A stretch of DNA of 6,726 bases, taken from the NCBI GenBank assembly GCA_030632625.1, contig DAOVUK010000184.1, positions 1 to 6,726 on the forward strand. Direction: 5' to 3'. The notes beneath the pieces are model-generated. The model was not told where the DNA came from. It saw only the letters and a program-made list of their open reading frames with translations, and searched no databases. Positions 1-6,650 of the stretch are shown here, piece after piece (the first letter of the stretch is position 1; the number at the start of each line of letters is the position of its first letter). The position numbers and the translations under genes are program-made. This stretch comes from Gammaproteobacteria bacterium (lineage in GTDB: Bacteria > Pseudomonadota > Gammaproteobacteria > GRL18).

Positions 1-1
1 C

Positions 2-532
2 TTCTCTGAAAACATAAAGTACAGTGAATTTATCAGAAGAATGACACAGGTGACCGAGGATATTGACAGCAGAAGCAAACAATTAACTCTTTTGGAAAAT
101 CTGCTGATTGCTGATCACTTCAGGCTGGCAATGACGCCTAGCGGGAATCCTGCAAAGAAAGGCTGGATATCATCTTACTTCGGTATGCGAAAAGATCCGT
201 TTACGGGTAAGCGAAAAATGCACAAAGGTGTTGATGTTGCTGGAAAATCAGGCTCATCTGTTCTGGCAACTGCTGATGGCATTGTTATTCGGGTTGAAAA
301 ACAAAAAGGCTATGGCAAATTAATAGAAATTGATCATGGCTATAAACTCAGCACTCGCTATGGGCATAATAAAACAATTGCTGTCAAGGTGGGTGACATT
401 GTTAAACAAGGACAGATTATTGCGACTATGGGGTCAACCGGGCGGTCAACGGGTCCTCATGTGCATTATGAAGTGTTACGCAATGGTAAGCAGGTTAATC
501 CGCAAAAATATATAATAACGGCAGAAAAGTAA
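2..532 (+). CDS. M23 family (LytM-type) metallopeptidase, 5' end outside window
   Basis: Zinc metallopeptidase of the M23/LytM type, expected to cut peptidoglycan cross-bridges in the periplasm. The frame is open to the left edge: 13 codons (FSENIKYSEFIRR) precede the first ATG at 41 with no stop. The visible part is therefore the C-terminus of a longer protein, and the ATG at 41 is probably internal. Counting that Met as 1, residues 1-22 resemble the end of the helical region that precedes the catalytic domain in this family. The peptidase domain spans about 41-157. HKGVD gives zinc ligands H61 and D65, TRYGH gives H109, and the HVH at 140-142 gives catalytic H140 and ligand H142. All expected active-site residues are present, so the enzyme is probably active, unlike the degenerate EnvC/NlpD-type members. 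It lies directly upstream of secA, the position secM occupies in E. coli. The signal or anchor segment cannot be seen. Confidence 0.9.
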   Translation, partial: FSENIKYSEFIRRMTQVTEDIDSRSKQLTLLENLLIADHFRLAMTPSGNPAKKGWISSYFGMRKDPFTGKRKMHKGVDVAGKSGSSVLATADGIVIRVEKQKGYGKLIEIDHGYKLSTRYGHNKTIAVKVGDIVKQGQIIATMGSTGRSTGPHVHYEVLRNGKQVNPQKYIITAEK

Positions 533-570
533 CTTTCTATCGCTGACCTTAATTGATCTAATTTGCATCG

Positions 571-597
571 CGTATTTATTTTCTGATACGTATTTTT
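571..597 (+). terminator. Weak possible terminator after the M23 gene
   Basis: A short inverted repeat, CGTAT (571-575) and ATACG (586-590), has a 10-base loop and is followed by TATTTTT (591-597). The stem is only five pairs plus a possible G-U pair and contains little GC, so it would be a poor intrinsic terminator. It lies about 40 bp after the M23 stop codon, where one might expect an end to the upstream transcript. Transcription from upstream may well continue into secA. Confidence 0.25.
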
Positions 598-659
598 CTT
601 CCTCTTTTCTTACTTTTTCCTTCATCTGAGCCTATAAACCCCGTTTTTTATCCCCATAT

Positions 660-683
660 TTAATAATTCGACATTATTAATGT
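660..683. promoter_or_regulatory. Two overlapping AT-rich dyads upstream of secA
   Basis: TTAATAAT (660-667) and ATTATTAA (673-680) form a perfect 8-bp inverted repeat with a 5-base spacer. A second dyad overlaps it: ACATTA (671-676) and TAATGT (678-683) around a single T. They sit just upstream of the TGCTATGCT extended -10 candidate and would cover its -35 position, which is where a repressor site or AT-rich activating element could act. I do not recognise the site as belonging to a known regulator. AT-rich DNA forms chance dyads easily, so this is only a candidate operator. Confidence 0.3.
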
Positions 684-760
684 TGGGCTTTGTGCTATGC
701 TACGTCACTGTTTATTTAACTTTTACTATACTCTTTATTAACCTATTAATGACAAGATAA
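680..760 (+). CDS. Possible 26-residue hydrophobic leader peptide upstream of secA
   Basis: An ATG at 680 opens 26 codons ending at TAA 758-760, 13 bp before the secA start. The product begins MLGFVLCYVTVYLTF, continues through ILFINLLM and ends in TR, so almost the whole peptide is a membrane-like hydrophobic stretch. E. coli secA is controlled by translation of the upstream secM, and hydrophobic leader frames upstream of export genes are therefore of interest. Against it being real: no Shine-Dalgarno sequence precedes the ATG, T-rich DNA gives hydrophobic translations by default, there is no visible SecM-type arrest motif, and both promoter candidates (-10 at 696-701 and 727-732) would start transcripts inside or after it. 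It could only be translated from a transcript starting further upstream. Confidence 0.15.
   Translation: MLGFVLCYVTVYLTFTILFINLLMTR
693..701 (+). promoter_or_regulatory. Candidate extended -10 promoter for secA
   Basis: TGCTATGCT carries the TGn extension followed by TATGCT, which matches TATAAT at four of six positions. No good -35 hexamer lies 16-18 bp upstream, where an AT-rich dyad is found instead; extended -10 promoters can work without one. Transcription would start near 708, giving a leader of about 65 bases before secA. Confidence 0.3.
704..732 (+). promoter_or_regulatory. Second candidate sigma70-like promoter for secA
   Basis: TATACT (727-732) matches the -10 consensus at five of six positions. 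The hexamer 17 bp upstream, GTCACT (704-709), matches TTGACA at only three. Transcription would start near 739, leaving about 35 bases before the secA ATG. The -10 is better than at the neighbouring candidate but the -35 is poor, and the sequence cannot decide between them. Confidence 0.3.
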
Positions 761-773
761 GTACTTATAAAAT

Positions 774-3521
774 ATGGTCGCAAAATTATTCAGAAAACTT
801 TTCGGGAGTCGTAATGACCGGGAAATAAAACGTTATTCCAAACGGGTGACAGATATCAATGCCCTGGAAGGTGCATTACAGGAGCTGACTGACCAGGAAA
901 TTCAGGGAAAAACAGATGAGCTCAAACAGCAGTTTAACGATGGAAAAACACTGGAAGAACTATTGCCGGAAGCTTTTGCAGTCGTAAGAGAAGCCAGTCG
1001 CCGGGTTATGGGAATGCGTCACTTTGATGTGCAGCTCATTGGTGCCATGGTGTTAAATGAAGGTAAAATCGCCGAAATGCGTACCGGTGAGGGTAAAACC
1101 TTAATGGCAACATTGGCTGTTTATCTCAACGCTTTAAGTGGTGAGGGTGTTCATGTTGTCACTGTGAATGATTATCTGGCCGAGCGTGATGCCAAATGGA
1201 TGGGCAAGCTCTACAATTTTCTTGGCCTGTCGGTTGGTATCATTTTGTCAGGTATGGATGGTGAGCAAAAACGCCTGGCCTATGCAGCAGATATTACCTA
1301 TGGTACGAATAATGAATTTGGTTTTGATTATCTGCGCGATAATATGGCCTTTTCAACTGAAGACAAAGTACAAAGAGGGCTGAACTTTGCTATTGTCGAT
1401 GAAGTGGATTCCATCTTAATTGATGAAGCCAGGACACCTCTGATTATTTCAGGACCGGCGGAAGATAATTCAGATGTTTATCTGCGTGTTAATAAACTCA
1501 TCCCAAAACTCGTACAACAGGAAGTGGTTGAATCTCTGGATGAACAGGAAGAAGAGCCGCCAGGCGATTACACTGTGAATGAGAAGGATAAGCAAGTTTT
1601 ATTGTCCAATGAAGGGCATCAGAAGGTTGAAGAGCTGTTGCTTGAAGAGGGTCTTATTCAGGAAAATGAAAGTCTGTACGATCCATCCAATATTATTTTG
1701 ATGCACCATATCAATGCGGCACTTAGAGCCCATAGTCTGTTTACAAAAAATGTTGATTATATTATCAGCAATGGTGAAGTAGTTATTGTTGACGAATTTA
1801 CTGGCCGTACTATGCCGGGTCGGCGCTGGTCAGATGGTCTGCATCAGGCTGTTGAGGCTAAAGAAGGGGTTGCCATTCAGGTAGAAAATCAAACTCTGGC
1901 ATCAATTACCTTCCAGAATTTATTTCGCTTATACAACAAACTATCAGGAATGACCGGTACTGCTGATACTGAAGCCTTTGAATTTCATGAAATTTATCAT
2001 CTGGAAGTCATTGTTTTACCAACTAATCAACCTATGCAGCGCCAGGATCATGGTGATTTGATCTTTCTTACTCAGGAAGAAAAATTTGCTGCCATTATCG
2101 AAGATATTCAGGAATGTCAGGCAAGAGGGCAGCCGGCACTGGTTGGTACGGCATCGATTGAAGTCTCTGAATTACTTTCAGATGCTCTCAATAAAGCGAA
2201 TATAAATCATGAAGTGCTCAATGCCAAGCAGCACGCTCGTGAAGCAGATATTATTGCTCAGGCCGGACAGGCTGGTGCTATCACCATTGCCACCAATATG
2301 GCCGGTCGTGGTACTGATATTGTTCTCGGTGGTAATATCGATGCAGAAATCAATAAACTGGATGAGCCTGATGATGCCACCGTACAAAAAATGCGGCTTG
2401 AGTGGCAGGCGCTGCATGGGCAGGTCTTAGATAATGGCGGCTTACACATTATCGGTACTGAACGTCACGAATCCAGACGTATTGATAATCAGTTAAGAGG
2501 GCGTTCAGGACGTCAGGGAGATCCTGGCTCATCGCGTTTTTATCTGTCACTGGACGATAATCTGATGCGTATCTTTGCTTCAGACAAAATGGCTGGTTTG
2601 ATGCGTAAACTGGGCATGGAAAAAGGTGAAGCCATTGAACATAAATGGGTGACTCGATCGATTGAAAATGCGCAACGCAAGGTTGAAGGTCATAACTTTG
2701 ATATTCGTAAGCAATTGCTGGAATATGATGATGTTGCCAATGATCAGCGTAAAGTGATTTATGAGCAGCGTAGTGACCTCATGGCCACTGAAGATATTTC
2801 AGAAATGATAGTGGATATCCGTGCAGATGTGATCAATCAGTTTATTGATGGCTATATCCCACCTGAAAGTATTGAAGAACAGTGGGATATCCCGGGGCTT
2901 GAAGAAGAACTGAAAAAGGAATTTTTCATAGATCTTGCTATTGCAAAATGGCTGGCTGAGGATGATGACCTGCACGAAGAGCCTTTACGTGAGCGAATTG
3001 AGCAGGAAATGGCCAGTTCTATTGCACAAAAAGAACAATTAATTGGTTCTGATATGATGCGCCGTGTTGAAAAAGGCGTTATGCTGGAAGTGCTTGATAG
3101 TCTCTGGAAAGAGCATCTGGCTGCCATGGATTATCTGCGTAAGGGAATTGGTTTACGCGGTTATGCACAAAAAAATCCAAAGCAGGAATACAAGCGAGAG
3201 TCTTTTGAACTGTTTACCGGCTTGCTGGATCGCGTTAAATATGATGTCATTGCCCGATTAAGCACTATGCAGATTCGCGAACAACCTGATTTAAGTGAAT
3301 TTGAACATCATGAACAACCTGAAATGGAATTTCAACATGATGGAGTTAATTCTTTAGGGGATGGTGAGGCTGATACTGATGCTGGCTCTGGCTCTGAAAA
3401 AGCTGATGAGCAGGATAAGGCTCAGCCTTTTGTCAGAGACGGGCAAAAAGTAGGACGAAATCAGCCCTGTCCATGTGGTTCGGGTAAAAAGTATAAACAG
3501 TGTTGTGGGAAACTCAGTTAA
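774..3521 (+). CDS. secA: Protein translocase subunit SecA
   Basis: ATPase motor that pushes unfolded preproteins through SecYEG; it cycles between cytoplasm and inner membrane. At 915 residues it is close to the E. coli length (901). The N-terminus [16 protein letters not shown] matches the family start and supports the ATG at 774, although the Shine-Dalgarno is weak: AAGATAAG at 754-761 lies 12 bases away. Nucleotide-binding domain 1 has Walker A GEGKT (105-109) and the DEVD box (209-212). The preprotein-binding domain lies roughly at 222-370 and includes an acidic stretch near 254-262. Nucleotide-binding domain 2 carries GTDIVLGG (513-520) and [11 protein letters not shown] (573-583). The helical scaffold has [10 protein letters not shown] (650-659), and the two-helix finger region starts at [16 protein letters not shown] (776-791). 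A variable acidic linker (about 838-890) leads to the zinc tail C899-x-C901-x8-C910-C911, the SecB- and lipid-binding element; the last ligand is Cys rather than the E. coli His. No frameshift or missing motif is seen. Confidence 0.99.
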   Translation: MVAKLFRKLFGSRNDREIKRYSKRVTDINALEGALQELTDQEIQGKTDELKQQFNDGKTLEELLPEAFAVVREASRRVMGMRHFDVQLIGAMVLNEGKIAEMRTGEGKTLMATLAVYLNALSGEGVHVVTVNDYLAERDAKWMGKLYNFLGLSVGIILSGMDGEQKRLAYAADITYGTNNEFGFDYLRDNMAFSTEDKVQRGLNFAIVDEVDSILIDEARTPLIISGPAEDNSDVYLRVNKLIPKLVQQEVVESLDEQEEEPPGDYTVNEKDKQVLLSNEGHQKVEELLLEEGLIQENESLYDPSNIILMHHINAALRAHSLFTKNVDYIISNGEVVIVDEFTGRTMPGRRWSDGLHQAVEAKEGVAIQVENQTLASITFQNLFRLYNKLSGMTGTADTEAFEFHEIYHLEVIVLPTNQPMQRQDHGDLIFLTQEEKFAAIIEDIQECQARGQPALVGTASIEVSELLSDALNKANINHEVLNAKQHAREADIIAQAGQAGAITIATNMAGRGTDIVLGGNIDAEINKLDEPDDATVQKMRLEWQALHGQVLDNGGLHIIGTERHESRRIDNQLRGRSGRQGDPGSSRFYLSLDDNLMRIFASDKMAGLMRKLGMEKGEAIEHKWVTRSIENAQRKVEGHNFDIRKQLLEYDDVANDQRKVIYEQRSDLMATEDISEMIVDIRADVINQFIDGYIPPESIEEQWDIPGLEEELKKEFFIDLAIAKWLAEDDDLHEEPLRERIEQEMASSIAQKEQLIGSDMMRRVEKGVMLEVLDSLWKEHLAAMDYLRKGIGLRGYAQKNPKQEYKRESFELFTGLLDRVKYDVIARLSTMQIREQPDLSEFEHHEQPEMEFQHDGVNSLGDGEADTDAGSGSEKADEQDKAQPFVRDGQKVGRNQPCPCGSGKKYKQCCGKLS

Positions 3522-3544
3522 TTTTTGCTGGCTTATACTGATAA

Positions 3545-3572
3545 AAAAATGCCCACTTGCGTGGGCATTTTT
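3545..3572. terminator. Strong intrinsic terminator after secA, possibly bidirectional
   Basis: AAAAATGCCCAC (3545-3556) and GTGGGCATTTTT (3561-3572) form a perfect 12-bp stem around the tetraloop TTGC. The stem has a GC core of six pairs, and the T run within the right arm serves as the U tract. The matching A run on the left means it could also stop transcription from the other strand. It begins 23 bp after the secA stop and should separate secA from the argJ operon. Confidence 0.9.
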
Positions 3573-3598
3573 GTTTAAACAGACTTTAAAATAGAGAT

Positions 3599-3683
3599 GG
3601 GCAGACACACAGGTCGGGCAGACACATAGGTCTGCCCCTACGCATGTAGGCTGCAATACAGGGGTGAACCAATGTGCTCGCCC
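3599..3683. repeat. Palindromic repeat element with partial tandem copy (MITE/REP-like)
   Basis: The sequence GGGCAGACACAYAGGTC occurs twice in direct tandem, at 3599-3615 and 3616-3632, with one base difference. The second copy folds by itself: GGGCAGAC (3616-3623) pairs with GTCTGCCC (3630-3637). CCTAC (3637-3641) and GTAGG (3646-3650) form another small stem. The right end, 3660-3683, read in reverse complement (GGGCGAGCACATTGG, then TTCACCCCT), aligns with the second copy at 17 of 24 positions, so the whole element is a large imperfect inverted repeat. Similar GGGC-CACAT-GGT-GCCCC units are, from memory, dispersed in many bacterial genomes. It is too short to encode a transposase. It lies in the argJ leader, ending 29 bp before the argJ ATG. 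Confidence 0.75.
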
Positions 3684-3712
3684 TTTTGCTGATTAAAGTA
3701 AAAAGGCTAAAA

Positions 3713-4948
3713 ATGACAATCATAACGTTAATCAAATCAAATCTCCCTGAAATGCATCCGGTTTCAGGATTCAAACTGGGTACAGCTTGCGCGGGAATTA
3801 AAGTGGCGGAACGCAAAGATGTGGTTGTTATGTCTTTTGATGCCTCAGCAAATGTTGCCGGTGTTTTTACTCAAAATGCTTTTTGCGCCGCTCCGGTTCA
3901 TGTTGCAAAAAATCATTTACAACAAAAGGAGAGTCGTGTTCAGTACTTTGTGATTAATACCGGTAATGCCAATGCGGGAACCGGTGAGCAGGGTATGAAG
4001 GATGCGCTTAATACCTGTCAGCATCTTGGACAATTAACCGAGACTGGTGACAAAGCAGTGCTGCCCTTTTCAACCGGAGTGATTGGGGAATCTTTGCCGC
4101 TTGATAAAATAATTAATGCTCTGCCCGATGCCCTGAGCAATTTATCAGAACGGGGTTGGCATGATGCTGCACAGGGAATTCTGACCACTGACACTCGTAC
4201 TAAAGGTGCCTCCACGCAACTTATTATTGCTGGCCAGGCAGTGACTATTACCGGTATTTGCAAGGGTTCCGGGATGATCCGTCCTGATATGGCAACTATG
4301 CTGAGTTTTGTGGCAACTGATGCTGCTGTTGAGCAATCATTGCTGCAGAAAATTTTAAAATATGGCGTGGCTCACTCGTTTAATCGAATTACAGTGGATG
4401 GTGATACTTCAACCAATGATGCCTGTATGCTGGTAGCGACTGGAAAATCAAAAGCCCCGATGATTGACAGTGAACAGCATCCTGATTATCAGGCCCTGTT
4501 AAATGCAATGACCAAAATTCTGGAACAATTAGCCAAAGCGATTGTACTGGATGGAGAAGGTGCGACAAAACTTATCAATATTAAGGTTAAATCAGGCAAG
4601 ACTGAACAGGAATGTAATGATGTCGCCTATACGGTTGCCCATTCACCTCTGGTTAAAACCGCATTTTTTGCCAGTGATCCGAACTGGGGAAGGATTTTAG
4701 CGGCAGTGGGCCGTTCGGAAGTTAATAATCTGGATATTAATGCTCTGGAGATTTTTTTAGATGATGTCTGTCTGGTGCGTCAAGGCGGTAAAGCCGATGA
4801 TTATACCGAAGAGCGTGGCCAGAAGGTCATGGATCAAGATGCAATTACGGTGACTGTTAATTTACATAGAGGCTCATCTGAGACACAGATCTGGACCTGT
4901 GATCTGTCTTATGACTATGTGAAAATTAATGCTGAATATCGAAGCTGA
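3713..4948 (+). CDS. argJ: Arginine biosynthesis protein ArgJ (glutamate/ornithine acetyltransferase)
   Basis: Transfers the acetyl group from N-acetylornithine to glutamate in cytoplasmic arginine synthesis, recycling acetyl groups; some members also use acetyl-CoA and make N-acetylglutamate de novo. The two activities cannot be told apart here. The 411-residue length is typical. The precursor cuts itself before the Thr of the ATML motif: KGSGMIRPDMATML lies at 184-197, with nucleophile T195. Other family signatures are HPVSGFKLGTACAGIK (15-30), NTGNANAGTG (82-91), STGVIGE (120-126), GDTSTND (230-236), DGEGATK (280-286) and DPNWGRILAAVGRS (322-335). The ATG at 3713 is preferred because AAAAGG (3701-3706) lies six bases upstream; a GTG 13 codons earlier at 3674 is in frame but falls inside the repeat element and adds residues unlike the family. 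No ArgR-type box was seen upstream. It is probably cotranscribed with the next two genes. Confidence 0.97.
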   Translation: MTIITLIKSNLPEMHPVSGFKLGTACAGIKVAERKDVVVMSFDASANVAGVFTQNAFCAAPVHVAKNHLQQKESRVQYFVINTGNANAGTGEQGMKDALNTCQHLGQLTETGDKAVLPFSTGVIGESLPLDKIINALPDALSNLSERGWHDAAQGILTTDTRTKGASTQLIIAGQAVTITGICKGSGMIRPDMATMLSFVATDAAVEQSLLQKILKYGVAHSFNRITVDGDTSTNDACMLVATGKSKAPMIDSEQHPDYQALLNAMTKILEQLAKAIVLDGEGATKLINIKVKSGKTEQECNDVAYTVAHSPLVKTAFFASDPNWGRILAAVGRSEVNNLDINALEIFLDDVCLVRQGGKADDYTEERGQKVMDQDAITVTVNLHRGSSETQIWTCDLSYDYVKINAEYRS

Positions 4949-4973
4949 CAGCAACTGTTATGGTAAAACACCT

Positions 4974-6068
4974 ATGCTAAAAAGAGGGCTCCATGTTGCC
5001 GTTGCGGTTATTGTCAAAGATGACCGGATTTTAATTTCCAAAAGAGCGCAAAATGCTCATCAGGGCGGTCTATGGGAATTTCCCGGTGGCAAAGTAGAAA
5101 CTGGTGAAACGATTAGCGAAGCGCTTTTTAGAGAAATTAAAGAAGAGCTGGGTATTAATATTATAAAAAGTCATCCTCTTATCAAACTTGTGTATCATTA
5201 CCCGGATAAAACTGTGCTGCTCGAAGCACGAATCGTGACTGCTTTTGATGGTAAAGAGTATGTCCATGATAGCGTAAGCTCTGTCTCACCTGAGCAAGAG
5301 AAAAAACAGGAGCAGTTTGGCCTGGAAGGTCAACAGGTTGTATGGGAGGCACTGGAACAGCTGGAAAAATATCAGTTTCCGCAGGCCAATAAGGCAATTA
5401 TTAATGCTCTGAACTTACCGCAAAGTTATTTAATCACACCTGACTGTGAGCTGGATTCCAATAGTATTAAACAGTTTATTGAGCAGTTTTCTAATAGCAT
5501 TGAATATCATAATCTTCGCCTGGTGCAATTACGAATACCCTCCTTGTTTGCTAATAAAGAGCCTGATAAGCTTATTCAAGTGCTGTGTGAAATCGCGCAA
5601 AAAAATAATGTCCGGGTTTTAGCTAATTCATCCATGATTAACTTAAACAGGCTGAAATCAACCCGGAGTCAATTAGATATAATGGAATTAACCACAGGCA
5701 TTCATTTGACCAGCCTGCATTTACACGAGCCGTTTTTATGTGAAGATGGATTGTATAAAGATGGCTTTATGAAAAATTATCGTCAGCGTTTTCCGCAGAA
5801 AAAAATAGCGGCTTCCTGTCATGGTATAAAAGATATTGAACGGGCGAATCAATTAGGGCTGGATTTTATTGTGATTTCACCGGTGCAGCATACGGCATCA
5901 CATCCTGATCAGAAGCCATTGGGCTGGGAACAATTTAGTGCCCTGACTGATATGGCTGAAATGCCGGTATTTGCACTGGGGGGAATGGGGCTAAATGATA
6001 TTGCTCAGGCTAAAAAGAATGGTGCTCAGGGTATTTCGGCAATCAGCAGTTTGTGGAATGCAGTTTAA
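4974..6068 (+). CDS. Nudix (MutT-like) hydrolase fused to ThiE/TenI-like domain
   Basis: The N-terminal half is a MutT-type pyrophosphohydrolase, expected to remove 8-oxo-dGTP or similar nucleotides; the C-terminal half is a TIM-barrel domain related to thiamine-phosphate synthase (ThiE) and TenI. Numbered from the ATG at 4974 (364 residues), HVAVAVI begins the Nudix fold, HQGGLWEFPGGKVETGE leads into a complete Nudix box (G39, E45, R53, E54, E57, E58, G60), and EGQ plus FPQAN follow. The barrel starts near 150 with LRLVQLR (181-187), GIHLTS (242-247), ASCHG (280-284), SPV (302-304), TASHP (307-311) and FALGGMG (333-339). Substrate residues of true ThiE are altered, so thiamine synthesis is doubtful. 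A charged stretch at about 93-115 (EYVHDSVSSVSPEQEKKQEQ) is longer than I expect. An upstream in-frame ATG at 4929 would overlap argJ by 20 bp and add 15 unrelated residues; neither start has a clear Shine-Dalgarno. Coupling to argJ is likely. Confidence 0.9.
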   Translation: MLKRGLHVAVAVIVKDDRILISKRAQNAHQGGLWEFPGGKVETGETISEALFREIKEELGINIIKSHPLIKLVYHYPDKTVLLEARIVTAFDGKEYVHDSVSSVSPEQEKKQEQFGLEGQQVVWEALEQLEKYQFPQANKAIINALNLPQSYLITPDCELDSNSIKQFIEQFSNSIEYHNLRLVQLRIPSLFANKEPDKLIQVLCEIAQKNNVRVLANSSMINLNRLKSTRSQLDIMELTTGIHLTSLHLHEPFLCEDGLYKDGFMKNYRQRFPQKKIAASCHGIKDIERANQLGLDFIVISPVQHTASHPDQKPLGWEQFSALTDMAEMPVFALGGMGLNDIAQAKKNGAQGISAISSLWNAV

Positions 6069-6090
6069 ACTTCTTTATTAAAGGTAAAAA

Positions 6091-6603
6091 ATGGGAATGT
6101 TACATTTGGATAATAAATACCTTCGACTATTAGTGATGAGTATGGTGATCATTATGGCGCTCATTTTTGTACAGGATTTTGCTGATTTTCTGGATGAAAA
6201 TTCAAATAAGGTGGTTAAATTCGGGGTGAATCAGCATTGTAATTCAGCAGCCAGTATTTGTAGCGCATCCATTGTCAATGAGGGGGATTTTCAGCGGATC
6301 AGCTTTGCAATTAAAGGCGCTGCCGCTTCTGGAAAAGAATTTCCAATGACGCTTACCGCAGTTGGCTTTGACTTTGAAGGGATCCAGTCAGTATCCGTTG
6401 CATTTGAAATGCCCGGTGAGGAGCTGGACTCTCAACATGTGCTTTTCTCTCCGGATAAATCCACCCACCAGGTGGTACCTGAAAAGTGGGATGCTGTGGC
6501 CAGATTACCAGCAATTTCAAATGAGCGAACAGACTGGCTGGCTGTGATTCGATTAAAATCCAGCAAAAAAGAATATCGAGCGGAATTCCCTTTTAGTTTT
6601 TAA
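6091..6603 (+). CDS. Small membrane-anchored protein of unknown function
   Basis: I do not recognise this 170-residue protein. It starts 22 bp after the Nudix gene, with a good Shine-Dalgarno (AAAGG, 6080-6084) six bases before the ATG, so it is very probably translated as the last gene of the argJ operon. Residues 11-27 (LRLLVMSMVIIMALIFV) form one membrane segment with a short N-terminus, and no cleavage site is obvious; the remainder is likely periplasmic. The outer part has two cysteines seven residues apart (C50, C57), then alternating hydrophobic residues suggesting a beta sandwich: ISFAIKG, FPMTLTAVGF, SVSVAFEMPGEELDS, WLAVIRLKS and a final aromatic EFPFSF. The pattern of a V-x-F-x-M-P-G strand followed later by a W-x-A-V strand faintly recalls FixH-like or small copper- or redox-associated envelope proteins. 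That is inference from pattern only, not an assignment. Confidence 0.85.
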   Translation: MGMLHLDNKYLRLLVMSMVIIMALIFVQDFADFLDENSNKVVKFGVNQHCNSAASICSASIVNEGDFQRISFAIKGAAASGKEFPMTLTAVGFDFEGIQSVSVAFEMPGEELDSQHVLFSPDKSTHQVVPEKWDAVARLPAISNERTDWLAVIRLKSSKKEYRAEFPFSF

Positions 6604-6610
6604 CCGCTTT

Positions 6611-6650
6611 AGGCGACAATCACTGCGTGACCCATAAAGGGATTCGCCTT
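6611..6650 (+). terminator. Branched inverted repeat after the last gene, possible terminator
   Basis: Eight bases after the stop codon, AGGCGA (6611-6616) and TCGCCT (6644-6649) form an outer stem followed by TATTT. Two small hairpins lie inside it: TCAC (6620-6623) with GTGA (6627-6630), and CCC (6631-6633) with GGG (6639-6641). The predicted fold is a three-way junction rather than a simple terminator stem, and the T tract is weak. Its position suggests it ends the argJ operon, but a processed RNA end or a small dispersed repeat is also possible. Confidence 0.4.

Noticed and set aside
2852..3127. Minus-strand 91-codon frame rich in serine, opposite secA
   Set aside because: It is the mirror of the glutamate-rich secA coding sequence, with no ribosome binding site and no recognisable domain.
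3599..3632. Tandem GGGCAGACAC units as a CRISPR-like array
   Set aside because: The two units are directly adjacent with no spacer, and there are no cas genes; this is a duplicated palindromic repeat.
3674..3712. Upstream GTG start for ArgJ adding 13 residues
   Set aside because: It lies inside the palindromic repeat and adds residues unlike ArgJ N-termini, whereas the ATG at 3713 has AAAAGG at the right distance.
3573..3712. TAAAAT at 3587-3592 as the argJ promoter -10
   Set aside because: No acceptable -35 lies 16-18 bp upstream, where the position falls in the terminator stem. The argJ promoter could not be placed.
3354..3816. Two minus-strand frames across the secA end, terminator, repeat and argJ start
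   Set aside because: They run through a strong terminator and a palindromic repeat, have no supporting motifs, and overlap well-supported genes.
4929..4973. Upstream ATG start for the Nudix fusion overlapping argJ
   Set aside because: The 15 extra residues do not look like a MutT N-terminus, which normally starts just before the HVAVAVI strand. It remains possible because neither start has a clear Shine-Dalgarno.
5424..6065. Calling the C-terminal domain a functional thiamine-phosphate synthase (thiE)
   Set aside because: Several residues expected for ThiE substrate and metal binding are altered, so only a ThiE/TenI-like fold is supported.
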